Below, one piece after another: positions 12,283 through 24,800 of a stretch of 64,000 nucleotides of DNA (positions are counted from its first letter, which is position 1; every line of letters begins with the position of its first letter). Both the position numbers and the translations under genes were made by a program. The DNA comes from Carya illinoinensis (taxonomy: Eukaryota > Streptophyta > Magnoliopsida > Fagales > Juglandaceae). Below the pieces are notes generated by a model. It worked only from the letters and a program-made list of their open reading frames with translations, did no database searches and was not told where the DNA came from. The stretch covers positions 33,679,501 through 33,743,500 of the forward strand of contig NC_056760.1 in the NCBI RefSeq assembly GCF_018687715.1. Direction: 5' to 3'.

Positions 12283-14479
12283 GCATGTGTGACGCCCCCA
12301 AATCTCCACGCACGGACACGGGAAAATCGAGACGTCCGAATGATGACATCACAGGTCACCACCCTATCGACGAGTGCCAAGTGTGTGTATAAGCAACAAA
12401 TGTGCACGAAGAAACACACAGCGGATAACAAAAGTCATAACTAAGTACCAGAATTTTTCTTATTTAATACAAAGCTGTTCAAAACTTATATATTAAAATA
12501 TTACAAGATACAAATATTATTCAAAGCAACAACAAGATATTAACTTCAACTCAGAACTCCGATGGAGCTGCATCCTCAGGCTTAGCCTCCTCCTCCTCTT
12601 CGATCCCTGCACCAAAATCTATGGTACCAAAAATGGTGACGCAGGTAAGTAAAATTCAAACACCACTAGATAAAAACATAATAAACTCCACAATATGCAT
12701 GAAAGAATGCAAATGCTCACATCCCATAAAATCACATTTTTTCTACGCACGCCAAAATCCCATTTGGCCCCAAAAACGTATTCCTCACCAACTCACGCTA
12801 AAAGTCTCATTTGGCCCAAAACATATTCTTTAAACATAACCTCGCCATTATCCCCGATAATAGCCCAAAAACCAGACCGTCAGACCACTGTAGGCGAGAA
12901 TCACATGCGGGACTCTACCACCATTCCTGCTCACCACCGACCCTACGCTAGCACCGTAGGTGGGAATCACAAGCAGGATTCTACCACCGTCCCTGCTTAC
13001 CATCCCTACGCGTGCACCGTAGGCGGGAATCACAGGCGGGATTCTACCACCGTCCCTGCTTACCACCATCCCTACACGTGCCTCTGACTCAAACTAGCCA
13101 GTCCAACTGTTCACATATACCATAGATCATTTCTCGCTTACAAGCCCAGCTTTTATTTTACAAACACATATACATGCATGCAATTACACGAAAACTCGAT
13201 TTTTCCTTTTTTAAACATGAACATGCTTGCACTATACAATGCAATCATCAAGGCACAAACCAACCAACCAATCACAAATTAACAAACCAAGCAACTCCGT
13301 CCTTAATCCATCCGACCTCCGAACCCCTCGGACTCAGTCCGGAATCAACCAACCAATAGCAAATATTTATTGTAAGAGCAAAATATATTTAAATCTAAAA
13401 GTAGAGTTTAAAAAATACTTACAGCGCTATACGATATTTTTCAAAAGCTCGCGGCGTTGCAAACGGCAGAGGAAAAGCAACTTAACAGTGTAATTTACAC
13501 TATGGTCGTGGGTAATAAATTACCCACTTTCGAACGGGGACAAACCAAGGCACGAAATTGATAGGGAAGGGTCTTGAGATGTTTATGAAACTAATGGGAG
13601 TGAGTTTTGGCCGTGGGTGGCAGTGCAAACAGCTGTGGAAGACCAAAAAGGGGCTAAACGGAGTTGAGCTCGTGGGAGCTGCTCCGGCAATGGATCGAGA
13701 CTGAAATTGGATGGGTTAGGACGGCAAGAGATAGAGGAAGAAGCTGTGAAGAGATGGTGGCCGGAGGTGGTGCGATGGCGCCGGAAACGATGAAAAACCG
13801 TGTGGCTTGGAGGAGCTCGTGGTGGCTAACGGTGGCTCGGATGGAGGTGAAACTTGGTGGGGATGTTCACCGGTGAGAGAGAAAGAAAAATGGGTGGGTG
13901 GTGTAGGCCACGCTGCCGGTGAGCGACGGTTCTGGGCTGCGAAGCAACCAGCGACAGGGGAAAAAAATAGGGCTGGTGCCATGACTTCCAGCTATGCGTA
14001 GCGGCTAACGGCTGGTCGGATGGCCCTGAAAATTGGTGGGGATGATCTCTGGTGGGAGGAAGAGAATGGTGGAGGTGGTGCACTACACAGCGACCGGACG
14101 GCGAAGAACCGGGCGGTCAAAGGGGCGACGACGGAAAGGAAAGGGAGAAGAGAGCAGCTCGCAGGGAGAGAGGAACCGGGGAAAAAGAAGAAGAAAAAGA
14201 AAGAAAGGAAAGAAAAGAAGGAAAAGAAAAAAGAACAGGGAAAAAGAAAAAGAGAAAAGAGAAGAAATAAGGTCCAATCCTCACTCCGGAAACCAAAAAT
14301 CGATCCGCCGAAAACGATATTAAAAACCATAAAACGACTAAAATAAATTAAACACAACATCAAATAAATTAAAAACCAATTTAAAATACAATAATTTAAA
14401 ATAAAAGAACCAATATATTAATTAAATTAAAAACAACCCTTCAGTAAAAATACACGTAAAAACGGGTCATCACAGCGTG
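12283..14479 (-). mobile_element. Solo LTR of the element C family (12288-14474), TSD gcatg/gcgtg
   Basis: In plus orientation it starts TGTGACGCCCCCAAATC and ends GGGTCATCACA, the reverse complement of the ends of element C LTRs. At 2,187 bp it is close to their 2.06 kb. It is flanked by gcatg and gcgtg, a five-base duplication with one change. The interior matches C-type LTR features in reverse: a long purine-rich tract at 14180-14280 where C has a pyrimidine tract, and a Gly/Pro/Arg-rich GC region at 13650-14130. The many open frames there are shadows of this composition. Confidence 0.85.
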
Positions 14480-14627
14480 TGGGCTACCCAAACCAAAACC
14501 CTAATTCCTCTTAAGCCATTCTTCAAGTGTCTAGGTTTATTGTATCTACTAGCAAAAGGGTAATCTCCAAACCTTAGATCATTCTTGAAGCTCTACCCGT
14601 GTGTATGCTTGCCAAGTGGCAAGTGAA

Positions 14628-14635
14628 GAGTGTGT

Positions 14636-14703
<68 letters not shown>
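14628..14703. repeat. (TG)n microsatellite
   Basis: About 35 nearly uninterrupted TG dinucleotides lie in the A LTR. A shorter, interrupted (TG)n lies at 11765-11810 in the same LTR. Confidence 0.95.
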
Positions 14704-14705
<2 letters not shown>

Positions 14706-15286
14706 GTGGCTGCTAAAACCCCTTCAACTCCCAAGATGATCTTTCATCTTCCAAAGTCTTAGAGAAATTGTGATTGGGCAATGTGGGTGGCATGCACCAT
14801 TTCCTAGTGATGTCCACCTCATGAGCTTTGCACCAAGATTCTTCTAGAACCCTAAGGTGTGTGGCTCTCCATCTCCTTTGTAGATTTCGCCCATTCCCAA
14901 TGCATTCTCTTCATCTTCTACCTTGCATGCAAGACACATGGAAACCTCCTAAAGAAACTAAAACCCTCTCTCTATGGTAGCCATGCCTTTTGTCCCTTCA
15001 TCTTCCCTAGCACCACTTCCCATAGCCTCATAATTTCCCTTCTAGAAGCCCTTCTCTGCTAGTAACAAGTGCCACAATATCTCTTCTTACAAACAAGTCT
15101 CTTTTGATGCATGACACATGGTGAAAAGGTGGTAATCCTCTAGGGTAGGCCTGTAAGGCTCAAACCCTAAACTCCTTCTCACCTCTATTCCCTCAATTCA
15201 GTCTAAATTCATCAAGTGAGTAGGTTCCATTGGATGAGATATGGCGTCCAAAGAATTAGATTGGGCATGTGCCCTAGTTCCATTGG

Positions 15287-16074
15287 TGATATGAACTCAT
15301 GGGATTGAAATCCCTTGAACCCACAATCAATTTAAAAACCAAACCAAGAAAACCAATAATCAAGTCAAGGAGATCTAGACCCATTGAAATCCTGTTTCAA
15401 GAACCTAGATCTGAATAATCTAGACCCATTGAAATCTTGTTTCAAAAATCTAGATTAAAGGATGAATGCTATAAAAGTTTGTACATTTGATAAGTTCAAA
15501 AGTTCATTTAAGAACAAGATGAGATAAACTCAATTCACTATGAAAATATTCATCAATAGTCTAACCCTTGCAACGTGCGGCTACAAGAAATTTAAATACC
15601 CAATCCCCAATTAAAATTTAAAACCCTAGGCTGAAATTAACATTCCCCAAATTCCCCTATGGCTGGCGCCCCCCTTAATGATGCATAAGATAATATTCCC
15701 TTAAAACCCTAGTTTATAAAAATAAAACATATGTGGGCCAAAACATCATCAAGCCCAAATATTCTAAACTAATAAAATAAGTCTTTCCAATAAATTAAAC
15801 AGTCCAAAGCCTTCAAGTACATAAACATAACAATAGGCCCAAATAAGTAACCTTAAGTCATGTTCCCCTCTTCCATTGCTTGTATCACATGGATCAAAAT
15901 TGGTTCTCATTCTTTCAAGCCCATTTTGAATGTTGGGGTCTTGCTAGTTTTACTCAAGTGGATTGCACCAATCTTTGCATTGCTTCCTTAATCTTCTTAG
16001 CTCTTGACCTTATAATTGACCCATTTGAAACTTGTAAATGATCTTTAAGACTCGGTCCACTTTGATGCCCATCA
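15287..16074 (-). repeat. Element B 3' LTR
   Basis: 788 bp, starting TGATATGAA and ending GCCCATCA in plus orientation. It is followed by TTCCCCCTCTCCTC, which is the polypurine tract on the minus strand (16075-16088). It aligns along its length with 29268-30014 and 60423-61232. Its inner 120 bp continue the pol reading frame. Confidence 0.85.
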
Positions 16075-16283
16075 TTCCCCCTCTCCTCAAAATGATTCGA
16101 CCTCGAATCTTCACTTGCATCAAAATGAGAAAGTTTAGAAATATTGAAAGTAGCAGAAATATTATACTCACCTAGAAAATCTATTTTATAGGCATTATCA
16201 TTAACTTTCTCAAGAATTTGGAAAGGTCCATCTTTCTTTACGCATGTAAACCCAAACTCAATCTCCTGATTCAAAGATGACAC
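15954..16283 (-). pseudogene. Element B integrase C-terminus and pol tail crossing into the LTR
   Basis: The frame reads 'EFGFTCVKKDGPFQILEKVNDNAYKIDFLGEYNISATFNISKLSHF', typical of the integrase C-terminal domain of plant gypsy elements. It then continues through an acidic linker into 'RSRAKKIKEAMQRLVQST'. The LTR boundary at 16074 falls inside this frame, so the end of the polyprotein is encoded by the LTR. Related tails occur at 29752-30033 and 60983-61288. The upstream integrase core is in another frame. Confidence 0.8.
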
Positions 16284-16347
16284 GCCTTCGCCTTTTATTG
16301 GCTTGGGAAGTTAACTTTTCATTCTTATAGACAATTTGAACAATGAC

Positions 16348-16943
16348 TTACATAAACAATTTCAAATCAAAATGAGTAAGTGGATTAAAGCCATAGGCAA
16401 TTTCAAAGGCAAAATAGGAAGCAGTAGAATGAACACTCCGATTATATGCAAACTCAGTTAATGGCAAACAATACTTCCAAAAATGTTCATGCCACACGTC
16501 TAAAATCTTCCTTACACCAGAATGACCTAACAAACCACCTCCATGTACTTCACACACAAACAACTCACGTATAGAACTATTAAGCACACAAAGTATATTC
16601 TCTCTAAACAAGTACCCATATAATCTATAGAACTTACTAAAGGATGCCTTCTCACAGCTCCATACACACCAACAAAGTCATCATCATTAGCATACAATTT
16701 CTTAATATATTCAAATCTCAATAACTTTGCATTTAAAATAAAGACAAGGGCATACCTTCTTAAGAATACATATACCATAATATTTTCCTTACCTTGTTTG
16801 TATTTGATCATGTGAGGAAAGGTCTCAATGAATTCCACCAACTTGGCATGCCTTCTATTCAACTTATCTTGTCCCTTCAAGTGCTTCAATGAATCATGTT
16901 CACTATGTATACAATTGCTTTTGGCCAAATGTAACGTTACCAA
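16348..16943 (-). pseudogene. Element B RNase H tail and integrase fragments
   Basis: Two overlapping frames encode pieces of pol. '[40 protein letters not shown]' is the RNase H end. '[16 protein letters not shown]' is the integrase zinc-binding region. 'YCLPLTEFAYNRSVHSTASYFAFEIAYGFNPLTHFDL' is the end of the integrase core. The stretch with the catalytic aspartates is missing between them. The coding sequence is inactive. Confidence 0.8.
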
Positions 16944-17429
16944 GTCTCCAATGTTGTCACAAAGTCAATTTGATACTCTATTCCTCTAATAGGTGGCAAC
17001 CCACTAAACACATGGCTAGAAACACAACCTCATATCCCTGCAACAAAGAGACAACAACACTAGGTAAAGATTTGTCAAGTTCGTTAGTATTAAAACTCGC
17101 CTTAGCATAAAAACTCACTTTTGTCTTTCCTTTTCTATCTACAAGCTCTCTTTCTTTTTTGTCTCATGGCTTCACTCTCTTTTCTTTCCTCTCAGCCACC
17201 TCTCTAGTTTCTTTTGCACTCTCTCATTTTTTTGAGGTTTCAGCATCACTCTCATTTTTCTTTTCTCTCATTTTTCTCTCTTGTGTTTTGGCCTCACCCT
17301 TTCTTTTTTACTCAAGCTCACTTTCACTCTTTCTTTTTTGCTCAATCTCACTCAAGCTTGCTTTCACTCTTTCTTTTTTAGTCAATCTCATTTTTCAGCT
17401 TCAGTTAGTTCTCATGGACCTGTTTTGGG

Positions 17430-18125
17430 GTTAAAGGAGCAAGCCTGATTGTTTTGCCATTCTTTACAAACCTATACATGTTCCTGAACCTATTATGAAT
17501 CACCCCCTATCATACTACCACGGCTCATCAACAAAATATAGCCAGTATGCATAGATACGATATCACAAAACACCTCATCACTATACCTCACAATGGTAAA
17601 AGCCACCAAAACCTACCTATTGACCTTGACCTCCTCGCATTCATTCAACTACTGTAGCTTGTAAGGTCTAGGGTGTTTCAATAAAGGTAAGCTCAACTTC
17701 TCAACTAGGGTGATACTAGCTACATTGGTGCAACTTCTCCCATCAATAATCATAATATAAACCTTGATGCTTATATAACATCTAGTATGAAATATGTTCT
17801 CTCTTTGCTGCTTCGTATCTTCTACCTTAATTTGTGTATTGAGAGTATGCTGGCAATAAGAGACTAACCTGTTCCGGAGTATTCCACTCCATCATCATCA
17901 CTAGCATCAACCAACTCGGGCATCTCATTACTATCACCCTCACTCTCAGTCATCATCTCTCCATTACCAGGCGTAATCATTACCTACTTATTTGGACATT
18001 GAGATGCGATGTACCCTGAACCCAAACAATTAAAACATTTAATATCTTTATTCCTTGAAGGTTGGAATTCTACCTTGGGTTTGTTTGTGCTAGTTCTCTC
18101 ATCTTTTCCCTTAGGTGGTTTAGTC
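17430..18125 (-). pseudogene. Element B zinc knuckle and protease region, broken
   Basis: Read on the minus strand from 18,120 leftwards, there is a CCHC-like segment (C-F-N-C-L-G-S-G-Y-I-A-S-Q-C, near 18,000-18,050). An acidic stretch 'MPELVDASDDD' follows, then protease-like phrases including 'IIDGRSCTNVAS' and 'LVEKLSLPLLKHPRPYKLQ'. Several stops interrupt it. The pyrimidine-rich stretch 17,140-17,400 shows no recognisable domain. Element C entered just upstream of this region. Confidence 0.6.
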
Positions 18126-18128
18126 TTT

Positions 18129-20191
18129 TGTGATGACCCGCTTTTGAGTGTATTTTCGCTGAAATAGTTGTTTTTATTTTAATTAATATTTTAGTTAATT
18201 ATTTTAATTTAATTGCGTTTTAAAATTGTTTTTAATTTAATTGATGTTGTGTTTTATTTCTTTTAGTTGTTTTGTAGTTTTTAATATCTTCGCAGCGGTT
18301 TAATGTTGTTTTTCCCGGACTGAGGATTAGACCTCGTCTTTTCCCTACATCTCTTTCCCTTTTTCCTTTTCTTTTTCCTTTTTCTCTTTTCCCTTCTTCC
18401 TTTTTCCTTTCTTTTTCTTTTTTCTTTCTTTTCTTTTTTTCTTTCTTTCCCGCTCGAGCCCCCCCGGTCTCTCTCTCTCTTCTCTCTCTCTCTCACGCCG
18501 AAACCTTCAGCAGCTCGAACCGCCGCCGTCCGGCCACCGTGTGGCTCACCGCTGGTCCCATCCTCTTCGTCTCCCTCCGGCGCACCTCCCCACCGAATCT
18601 CACCCCCAACCAGCCGGCCGTTTGGCCGGAAATCCTCCTCAAAGCCCGCACAGCTTTGGCTCCGATCCGCCGCCGTCGCTCCACCTCCGGCCACCATTTC
18701 TTCACCACTTCATCACCGGTCCCTTGCCGTCCTAACCCACCTATTTCCGACCTCCAACGACCACCGGAACAGCTCTCACGAGCTAGCTTTCCTTTTTGGG
18801 AAATCCGGCCTCTTTCCGGCGATTCCGCCGCCACCCACGGCCAACCACCACTTCCAATAGCTTCACAACCATCCCTAGACCATTCCCTATCAATCCCAAG
18901 CCCTAGTTTGTCCCCGTTCAAAAGTGGGTTTTTCACAACCCACGGCCACAGTGAATTTTCACTGTGACGTTGCTTTTTCGCCGCCGTTTGCAACGCCTCG
19001 TGTTTTCTAAAATTGCCATATAGCGCTGTAAGTATTTTCCAAACCCTATTTTCAGATTTAAATATATACTGCTCTTTCAATTAATTAATCTGCTGGTTGG
19101 TTGATTCCGGACTGAGTCCGAGGAGTTCGGGGGTCGGATGGATGGAGGACGGAGTTGCCTGTTTTATTGTTTTATGTTGGTTGGTTATTTTTGTGCATTG
19201 TTATGGCATTACATGGTGCATGCACGTGTGTTTTTGTTTAAGTGTGAAAAGCCTGTGTATTGGCGTAAGTGGTCTTACGGGTGCGTGTGTATCACAACCC
19301 CAAGCCGGGATGGGGTATTATCCCGGTGGAGCTCCTCTGGCCACTCGGGAGTGGAATAAACTGAGTGATGTCCCCTGAGTTGTCGCTAGACGACGGGAGC
19401 GGGGGCTAGGGGTTGCTTGGCTACGAACGCGCCGGGCGCGGAACCGGGCATCGCTCTACGCACCGACTCCGTGGCCCTTCGCTGGTGAGGGCTAGAGGAT
19501 GCTTGGCTACGAACGTGCGGGGCACGGAACTGGGCATCGCTCGTTAGGTGTCACATGCGTGGTGGTACTCTGCGGTGTGGCATTGGAGCCAGGGTGTGCA
19601 GATGACCCCTAGGGGAGGTCATGGTGCATACGGTTAATATGGATAATGGTTTGAGTCGGATAAAGGCCAAATGTGACTTTTGGCGTGTTTTTCGGAAAGG
19701 ATGTGTTTTTGGGCCAAATGGGTTTTTGGTGTGTGTGGAAAATTATGTTTTTGGGTTTTGTGCATCGGGCATACTGCATGCATTTTTTTTGAGTTCTATA
19801 TGTTTTTATCTGGTAGTGTTTGGGTTTTACTTACCTGCGGTACCATTTTTGGTTCCGTAGCTTTTGGTGCAGAGTTGGAGGACGAAGAGGAGGAGGCTGA
19901 GCCCGAGGATGCGACTCCGCCGGGTTGCTGATGCTATGCTTTATGTTTGGTTTAAAACTATATTTGTGTTTTTGTAATATTTTATTTATGTACGTTTTAA
20001 ACAGCTTGTATTACGTTAAGAAAAATTCTGGTACTTAGTTATGACTTTCGTTATCCGCTGCGTGTTCTTCCGTGCACATTTGTTGCTTTTGCACACACTT
20101 GGCACCCGTCGATGGGATGGCGACCCGGGTTGTCACCATCCAGACGTCTCGATTTCCCCGTGTTCGGGCGTGGGGATTTGGGGGCGTCACA
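18129..20191 (+). repeat. Element C 5' LTR
   Basis: 2,063 bp from TGTGATGACC to GGCGTCACA. A 100-bp C/T tract near 18,350-18,480 is followed by a GC-rich region (18,490-18,870). A G-rich downstream region repeats 'gcttggctacgaacg' twice (near 19410 and 19500). A TSS and poly(A) site must lie inside but I could not place them. The open frames on both strands are not genes. Confidence 0.93.
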
Positions 20192-20193
20192 GG

Positions 20194-20205
20194 TGGTATC
20201 AGAGC
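20194..20205 (+). other. Primer binding site of element C
   Basis: TGGTATCAGAGC lies two bases after the LTR end and is the standard complement to the 3' end of plant initiator methionine tRNA. Minus-strand DNA synthesis starts here. Confidence 0.95.
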
Positions 20206-20476
20206 AGTTTGGCTCTGGGTAAAACCACATGTCCCGTAGGCAGTACCAGAATGCTTTTTAAAGTTGTGTTTTAAAAAAAAAATTATGTTAAGTACAGTTA
20301 TTTTATTTGTTTTATTTGTTTGAGCTTGTTTGTTTGTTTGTATTTATTTAGTTATGTTTTTGTAAGCTGGTTTCTTTTGTTTCTTGCTGTGTGGTGTTGG
20401 TTTTGTTTTTGTTGGTTTTATGATGGTTTTATTTGTTTTCTTAAAGGAGGGTCAAGAGTGGTGTTGTGGCAGGAAA

Positions 20477-21710
20477 ATGGGGAGACCAAGGAAATCTACC
20501 CAGGAACCACGAGACAATACCTCCCGGGATGACTCCATAGCCGAAGCAATACGGCAGATGACGGAATTTATGCAGCAGAGTGCGAGGTCTCAACAGACAG
20601 GGCCTTGGCCACAACAAGGACCTTGGCCACAACAAGGGGGTCCCTGGCCACCATCAGGAGGGCCTTGTCCACCGTCAGGAGAGCCTTGTCCACAACAATG
20701 AGGGTTTTGGCCACAACCAGGAGGTCCTTGGCCATATCAGGGAGGGCCTTGGATGTATCCAGGAGGGTCCAGTAGCATGGTGCAAGCCGGATGCACCTAT
20801 GAGCGCTTCCTGGCGCATAGGACTCCACACTTCACTGGAAATGAGGATCCACTTCAGGCTGGAAGATGGATCAAAGATCTGGAGAAAACCTTTGAGGTGT
20901 GTGGATGCACTGAGGCACAGCAAGTACTCTACGCCAGCTATCTCTTGCAAGATACCGCTTCTGATTGGTGGGATACCAAGAGGGTGTTGTTGGAATCTGA
21001 ACTGGGATCTTTCGCTGCGGTGACCTGGCAGCGTTTCAAGAAGGAGTTCAACGACCGCTTCTTTCCCGCATCGGTAAGGAAGCAAAAGGCAAGAGAGTTC
21101 TCCAATCTGGTACAAGGGGGCGCGACAGTGGAACAATACGCCCGGAGGTTCATAGAACTTGAGCGATTTGCTCCTCACCTTGTCGCCACTGAGGAGATGC
21201 GAGCAGATCGTTTCCAGGAGGGGCTACGTCTTGACATACGCCGTATGGTGGTCAGCCATCGGATATCCACTTTTCAGGAATTAGTGGATGTGGCCACCCT
21301 TGTGGAGCGGGAAAATAATCTGAGTGTGGGCTCCCCTCCAGGGCATAAGAGGCGGAGTTTTTCTGGTGAAGGAAGCAGCTCGGGTTCGCCCCAGAAGTTT
21401 GTTCAGCAGACCGGAACTCAACCTCAAATGTCCTCAGGTGTTCGTATGGGAGGACGGGTGCCTATTTGTGGAGCTTGTAATAGAGCTCATGAGGGCGAGT
21501 GTCGGATGAGTAGCGGACCCCAGTGTTACCGATGCGGCCAAGTGGGACATATCGCTCGGGATTGCTCCGTCAGAGTTCAAGGAAGCCGTGGAGGTAGACA
21601 CGGTGGAAGAACCAACCCGAGGCAGGCAGTGCAAGCCCGGGTTTATGCTGTCACACCCGGAGAGGTGGATGATGAGGCACCAGCGACCCATGATGCTGGA
21701 GTAATTACAG
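20477..21710 (+). pseudogene. Element C gag, one premature stop
   Basis: Gag forms the virus-like particle and binds element RNA. From ATG 20477 ('MGRPRK') the frame has a Gln/Pro/Gly-rich repeat (about residues 37-75), then the retrotransposon gag domain including 'DTASDWWDT', 'TWQRFKKEFNDRFFP' and 'ATVEQYARRFIEL'. A basic Ser/Gly linker and the zinc knuckle CYRCGQVGHIARDC (about residues 350-363) follow. A TGA at 20699-20701 (codon 75) interrupts the frame at the end of the repeat; downstream it is open to 21721. The start was chosen because upstream codons are LTR-leader-like. If the next intron is retained, Gag ends at the TAA at 21719. Confidence 0.9.
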
Positions 21711-21806
21711 GTATGGTTTAATTTAATTTTAAGTTGGATTTAATTCTTGGTGTATGTGGTTTATTCTTTGCTTTTTGGATTTCATGGGTTGATGTGTTTG
21801 GTTTAG
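21711..21806 (+). other. Probable 96-bp intron between gag and protease
   Basis: The stretch starts GTATGG, ends GGTTTAG and is strikingly T-rich compared with both sides. Its length is a multiple of three and it contains the in-frame gag stop TAA (21719-21721). Removing it keeps gag and pol in one frame, with gag's 'VIT' leading into '[13 protein letters not shown]'. Left in, it ends Gag; spliced out, it would give Gag-Pol. A branch-point-like 'ttgat' lies 17 bases before the acceptor. This is inferred from sequence only. Confidence 0.65.
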
Positions 21807-24800
21807 GAAGAGTCCGTTTGTATGAGTTTTATGCTTGTACTTTGTTTGATTCCGGTGCTTCACGGTCGTTTGTATCTTCCACGTTTGCTCGGGTGTGTAA
21901 TTTGGTCACGGAACCGTTGCCGAAGTCTATGGTAGTGGCTCTACCCGATGGTGAGATGGTGTGGTGTTCCAAGGTTGCTTTGGGATGCCCGTTAAATTTT
22001 GAGGGAAGGTTCTTGGATGCGGATTTGGTGGTGTTCAAGCTGTTAGGCTTTGACATCATCCTCGGGATGGATTGGCTATATCGATATTCCGCGATTATTA
22101 ATTGCAGAAGTCGGATAATTAGCTTTCAACTTCCAGATGGCGATTGTCTGAAATTTGTGGGGAGTAGATTAAAAGAAAAACCGATAATTATATCGGCGAT
22201 TCAGGCAAGAAGAGAGATTGCATGGGGAGCGGATGCATTCTTGGTGCAGATGGTGTCCACGCCGTCTGAGAAGAAGTCTTTGGCAGACATTCCAGTTGTG
22301 GAAGAATTCCCTGATGTGTTTGTGGATGACTTGCCCGGACTACCCCCTATTCGGGAGATGGAGTTTGTTATAGACTTGGAACCTGGAGCGGCTCCTGTGC
22401 ATAAAGCTCCTTATCGCATGGCACCGGCTGAATTGAAAGAGTTGAAGACTCAGTTGCAAGAACTGGTAGAGAAGGGATTTATTCAGCCTAGTACGTCGTC
22501 GTGGGGTGCACCAGTCTTATTTGTTAAGAAGAAAGATGGAACCCTCCGTATGTGCATTGATTATCGGGAATTGAACAAGGTGACCATCAAAAATAAATAT
22601 CCTCTCCCGCGGATAGATGATTTGTTTGATCAGCTTCAAGGAGCAGCCGTGTTCTCTAAGATTGATCTGAGGTCGGGATACTACCAGCTGAGAATCAGAG
22701 ACCAGGATGTGCCTAAAACTGCTTTCAGGTCGAGGTATAGGCATTATGAATTTAAGGTGATGCCGTTTAGGTTAGCTAATGCCCCTGTAGCTTTCATGGA
22801 TTTGATGAATCGAGTGTTTCGACCTTATCTGGATTCCTTTGTGGTAGTATTTATTGATGATATATTGATTTATTCCCGAGATGTGGAAGAGCATGTGTAT
22901 CATCTTAGTCTGGTGCTTGAGAGGTTGAGAGAACACCAGCTATACGCCAAGCTCAGCAAGTGTGAATTCTGGTTGGAAGAAGTTAAATTTCTTGGGCATG
23001 TAATTTCCCGGGGCGGAGTGGCTGTTGATCCTAGTAAGGTAGAAGCCATTTTGTCATGGCAGCGCCCGACAACAGTACGCTAGGTCAGGAGTTTCTTGGG
23101 GCTCGCCGGATACTACCGAAGATTTGTAGAGGGTTTTGCTCGCCTATCCGGACCTCTCACAGCTTTGACTCGGAAGAATACAGAATTTGTTTGGTCAGAG
23201 AAATGTGAGAGAAGCTTCCAGGAATTAAAGAATAGGTTGACGACGGCACCAGTGTTAGCGCTCCCAGAACCGCATAAGCCATTCGTAGTCTTCAGTGATG
23301 CGTCTAAGTTTGGTTTGGGTTGTGTCCTTATGCAGGAAGGACGGGTTGTAACCTATGCATCTCGTCAGCTAAAGGACCATGAGAAGAATTATCCGACGCA
23401 CGATCTAGAATTGGCTGCGATTGTTTTTGCCCTCAAAATCTGGCGGCACTTCTTGTATGGGGAAGCTTGCGAGGTATTTACTGATCACAAGAGTTTGAAG
23501 CATTTGTTTTCCCAGAAAAATCTAAATATGAGGCAGAGGCGATGGCTGGAGCTAATCAGTGACTATCAGTGTGAGATCAAGTACCATCCGGGGAAGGCTA
23601 ATATAGTTGCTGATGCTTTGAGCCGGAAGTCACACTTCGAAGATGAAGCCGAGCCGTCAGAATTGGATTCGTTGCTTTGTGGGATGAGAAGGCTCCTTAT
23701 AAAGAGTTCGCAGCAAGTGGAGATTTTGTCTTCAGTTCTTCATATTCGGGTAACTGATTTTGAAGAATTGAAAACTCTCCAAAGAAAGGATCCGAAGCTG
23801 CTGAACATCAGGAAAAGAGTTAGAAAATCTCGAGGGCCGTTGCATTATAGCATGGATAATGATGGGATACTTCGGTTCCGAGATCGCAGAGAGGTCCCTA
23901 AGGACTCAGATTTCAAAGAACGGATCATGGCGGAAGCTCATGCGGCCCCTTATTCAGTTCATCCCGGCAGTACAAAGATGCATCGGGACTTGAAGAAAAA
24001 TTATTGGTGGGATGGAATGAAGAAGGACGTTGCCTTATATGTGGAGAAATGCCACACATGCCGTCAGGTAAAGGCCGAGCATCAGAGACCTGCAGGTATG
24101 CTCCAACCCCTCCCTATTCCTGAGTGGAAGTGGGATGACATCACGATGGACTTCGTAGTGGGTTTGCCGAGAACGCCTAGTGGGAAGAATTCTGTTTGGG
24201 TGATTGTGGACCGGTTAACGAAGAGTGCTCATTTTCTGCCTGTTAATAACACCGACTCTTTGGGTAAGTTGACCCGTTTGTATGTCAAAGAGATAGTATG
24301 GCTACACGAAGTACCAAAGAGTATAGTGTCGGATCGAGACCCGAGGTTTACGTCGCAGTTCTGGAAGAGTTTGCAGGCAGCTTTGGGTACTAAGTTGAAG
24401 TTCAGTACTGCTTATCACCCGCAGACAGACGGCCAGTCAGAGCGCACCATTCAGACCCTGGAAGACATGTTGCAAGCATGTGTCATGGAATTCCAAGGAA
24501 GTTGGGAAAACCATTTGCCGCTCATCGAGTTTGCATACAATAACAGCTTCCATGCGACCATTCAGATGGCTCTCTATGAAGCTCTTTATGGGAGAAAGTG
24601 CAGGTCGCCCTTGTGTTGGGATGAAGTTGGGGAGAGTAGGATAATTGGACCCGAAATAATTCAAGAGATGCAAAGCCAAGTCCGGATCATCAGAGATAAA
24701 ATGGCGGCAGCTCAGAGTCGCCAGAAGAGTTACGCTGATACCAGGAGGAGAGAGTTTTCTTTTGAAGTTGGTAATTGGGTTTACCTTAAAGTCTCTCCCA

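Noticed and set aside
13650..14363. Cluster of overlapping open frames rich in Gly/Arg/Lys or Pro/Ser
   Set aside because: They lie inside a solo LTR and come from its GC-rich and purine-rich tracts. Frames overlap on both strands and no family motif appears.
18281..19080. Open frames up to 195 residues in the element C 5' LTR, repeated at 25461-26251
   Set aside because: They duplicate exactly in the other LTR, overlap in both strands and show no protein-family features. They are LTR sequence, not genes.
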